Both the position numbers and the translations under genes were made by a program. The notes beneath the pieces were generated by a model, which worked only from the letters and a program-made list of their open reading frames with translations, ran no database searches and was not told the origin of the DNA. From positions 204,112-268,111 of the forward strand of contig QKJQ01000036.1 in NCBI GenBank assembly GCA_003249225.1: a DNA stretch of 64,000 bases, read 5' to 3'. The stretch comes from Clostridia bacterium. Lineage in GTDB: Bacteria; Bacillota; Clostridia; Lachnospirales; Lachnospiraceae. Positions 63,373-64,000 of this stretch are shown here, one piece after another. Every line of letters begins with the position of its first letter. Positions within the stretch are counted from its first letter, which is position 1.

Positions 63373-63849
63373 TTACTTATTGATCAGATTGTCTATTTCG
63401 CTTAAATGTAGTTTGAAATGCCGCAGATAATCAAGAATCATTGTTTTAAGCGATACTGTAGTGTTAAGTGCACTGACCCATTCATTATCCAGTTTACTCA
63501 CATCCACGTTGTTAATGACATGAATAATATGAAGATTTGAATACTTCCACAGCTGCACCAAATCCGACCAGGTTTCCTCCTGGTAATTCTGTAATGCGAT
63601 CCATCTGTCATTATTGCCAAGGTTTGCGTAATCGGGGAAGGCGAAAGGACTGTCTTGATACTGTAAGTGTATTATTCTGTGTGTGTTATTGGAGGCTGAG
63701 TCTGTCATATGACCAACGATCTGCTTAATGGTCCTGTTCTGACTGTTTCTTCTTGTGGTTAATAAATCCTTCGGAAGCAATAACAATTTTGGTTCCCATT
63801 CACTTAGTAACTGCAATAAAATCTGATTGTTTTCTTTAAACTCTTTCAT
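63373..63849 (-). CDS. DinB-like protein
   Basis: A 158-residue four-helix-bundle protein of the DinB superfamily. It has TIKQIVGHMTDSASNNTHRI, which supplies the first metal His, and LRHFKLHLSEIDNLI near the C-terminus with the other His residues. ATG 63849 has CGAGGA five bases upstream; a TTG at 63870 lies in a hairpin. DinB-family proteins include thiol transferases and DNA-damage-linked proteins; this one cannot be placed more closely. Confidence 0.8.
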   Translation of the reverse strand: MKEFKENNQILLQLLSEWEPKLLLLPKDLLTTRRNSQNRTIKQIVGHMTDSASNNTHRIIHLQYQDSPFAFPDYANLGNNDRWIALQNYQEETWSDLVQLWKYSNLHIIHVINNVDVSKLDNEWVSALNTTVSLKTMILDYLRHFKLHLSEIDNLINK

Positions 63850-63861
63850 TTTATTCCTCGT

Positions 63862-63905
63862 ATAATCCAATTATCCTTTGATAGGTGATTGGATTATATT
63901 TTTCC
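63862..63905. terminator. Hairpin at the dinB-like start region
   Basis: ATAATCCAAT (63862-63871) pairs with ATTGGATTAT (63888-63897), followed by ATTTTTCC on the plus strand. It could end plus-strand transcripts or fold in the leader of the dinB-like gene. The remaining 63906-64000 bases show nothing. Confidence 0.55.
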
Positions 63906-64000
63906 TTTCTTTTTATTGTTTATAGCTAAGAGCTCATATGCTCAGTTATAATACGTTAAGCACTGTGGATTTGTATCTATTTTTGTACAGCTTTGACTGT

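Overview
The window looks like chromosomal DNA of a gut Clostridia species, probably Lachnospiraceae. Evidence for this is the AT-leaning composition, strong AGGAGG-type ribosome binding sites, sigma-A promoters, a tryptophan T-box, BceRS/BceAB-type modules, GH127/GH43 enzymes, a DUF6323 gene and sigma-70/DUF4367 pairs. No rRNA, tRNA or CRISPR array was seen.

1-39 kb is mostly core-like. It begins with a cut-off hybrid histidine kinase whose phosphoacceptor His is Arg. Next are an AlkZ-related protein and a Trp-T-box-controlled ECF transporter operon (TrpP-like S subunit, fused double ATPase, EcfT). Then come DUF6323, a GH43 enzyme, a MATE pump, an AlkD-like protein, a secreted transglutaminase-like lipoprotein and a DUF2974 hydrolase. 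An AraC regulator is divergent from a GH127 beta-L-arabinofuranosidase. A Bce-type peptide-sensing module is split by a chemoreceptor gene. VanZ, DHFR, an AI-2E-type exporter, a GH13 lipoprotein, a very large hybrid kinase and a second MATE pump follow. At 32.6-33.2 kb there is a 198-bp palindrome and a tandem array of about 100-bp units that runs into the 5' end of an MGMT gene. YlmH, DegV, ProC, YhaM and an RlmD-type methyltransferase complete the region.

39-53 kb is accessory and more AT-rich. A HipA-like kinase and DUF3037 pair is followed by a TOTE-type primase-helicase-PLD protein that a single in-frame TAA interrupts right after its Walker A motif. Next is a same-strand run of unrelated small genes: a methyltransferase, a CHAP protein, several GNATs, PHP, DUF3795, a prenyltransferase-like protein and an AraC-VOC fusion. 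Broken gene remnants lie between them.

53-64 kb carries two ECF-like sigma/DUF4367 loci. The first has a secreted protein behind a hairpin that covers its ribosome binding site, a secreted papain-like peptidase and a membrane protein. The second has a lipoprotein with two cystatin-like domains and a sigma factor that appears to start at ATT. A short tyrosine recombinase and a Fic protein lie between the two loci. The suggestion that the cystatin-like lipoprotein restrains the papain-like peptidase is inference. The window ends with a C_GCAxxG_C_C protein, a zinc-ribbon DUF3592 protein and a DinB-like protein.
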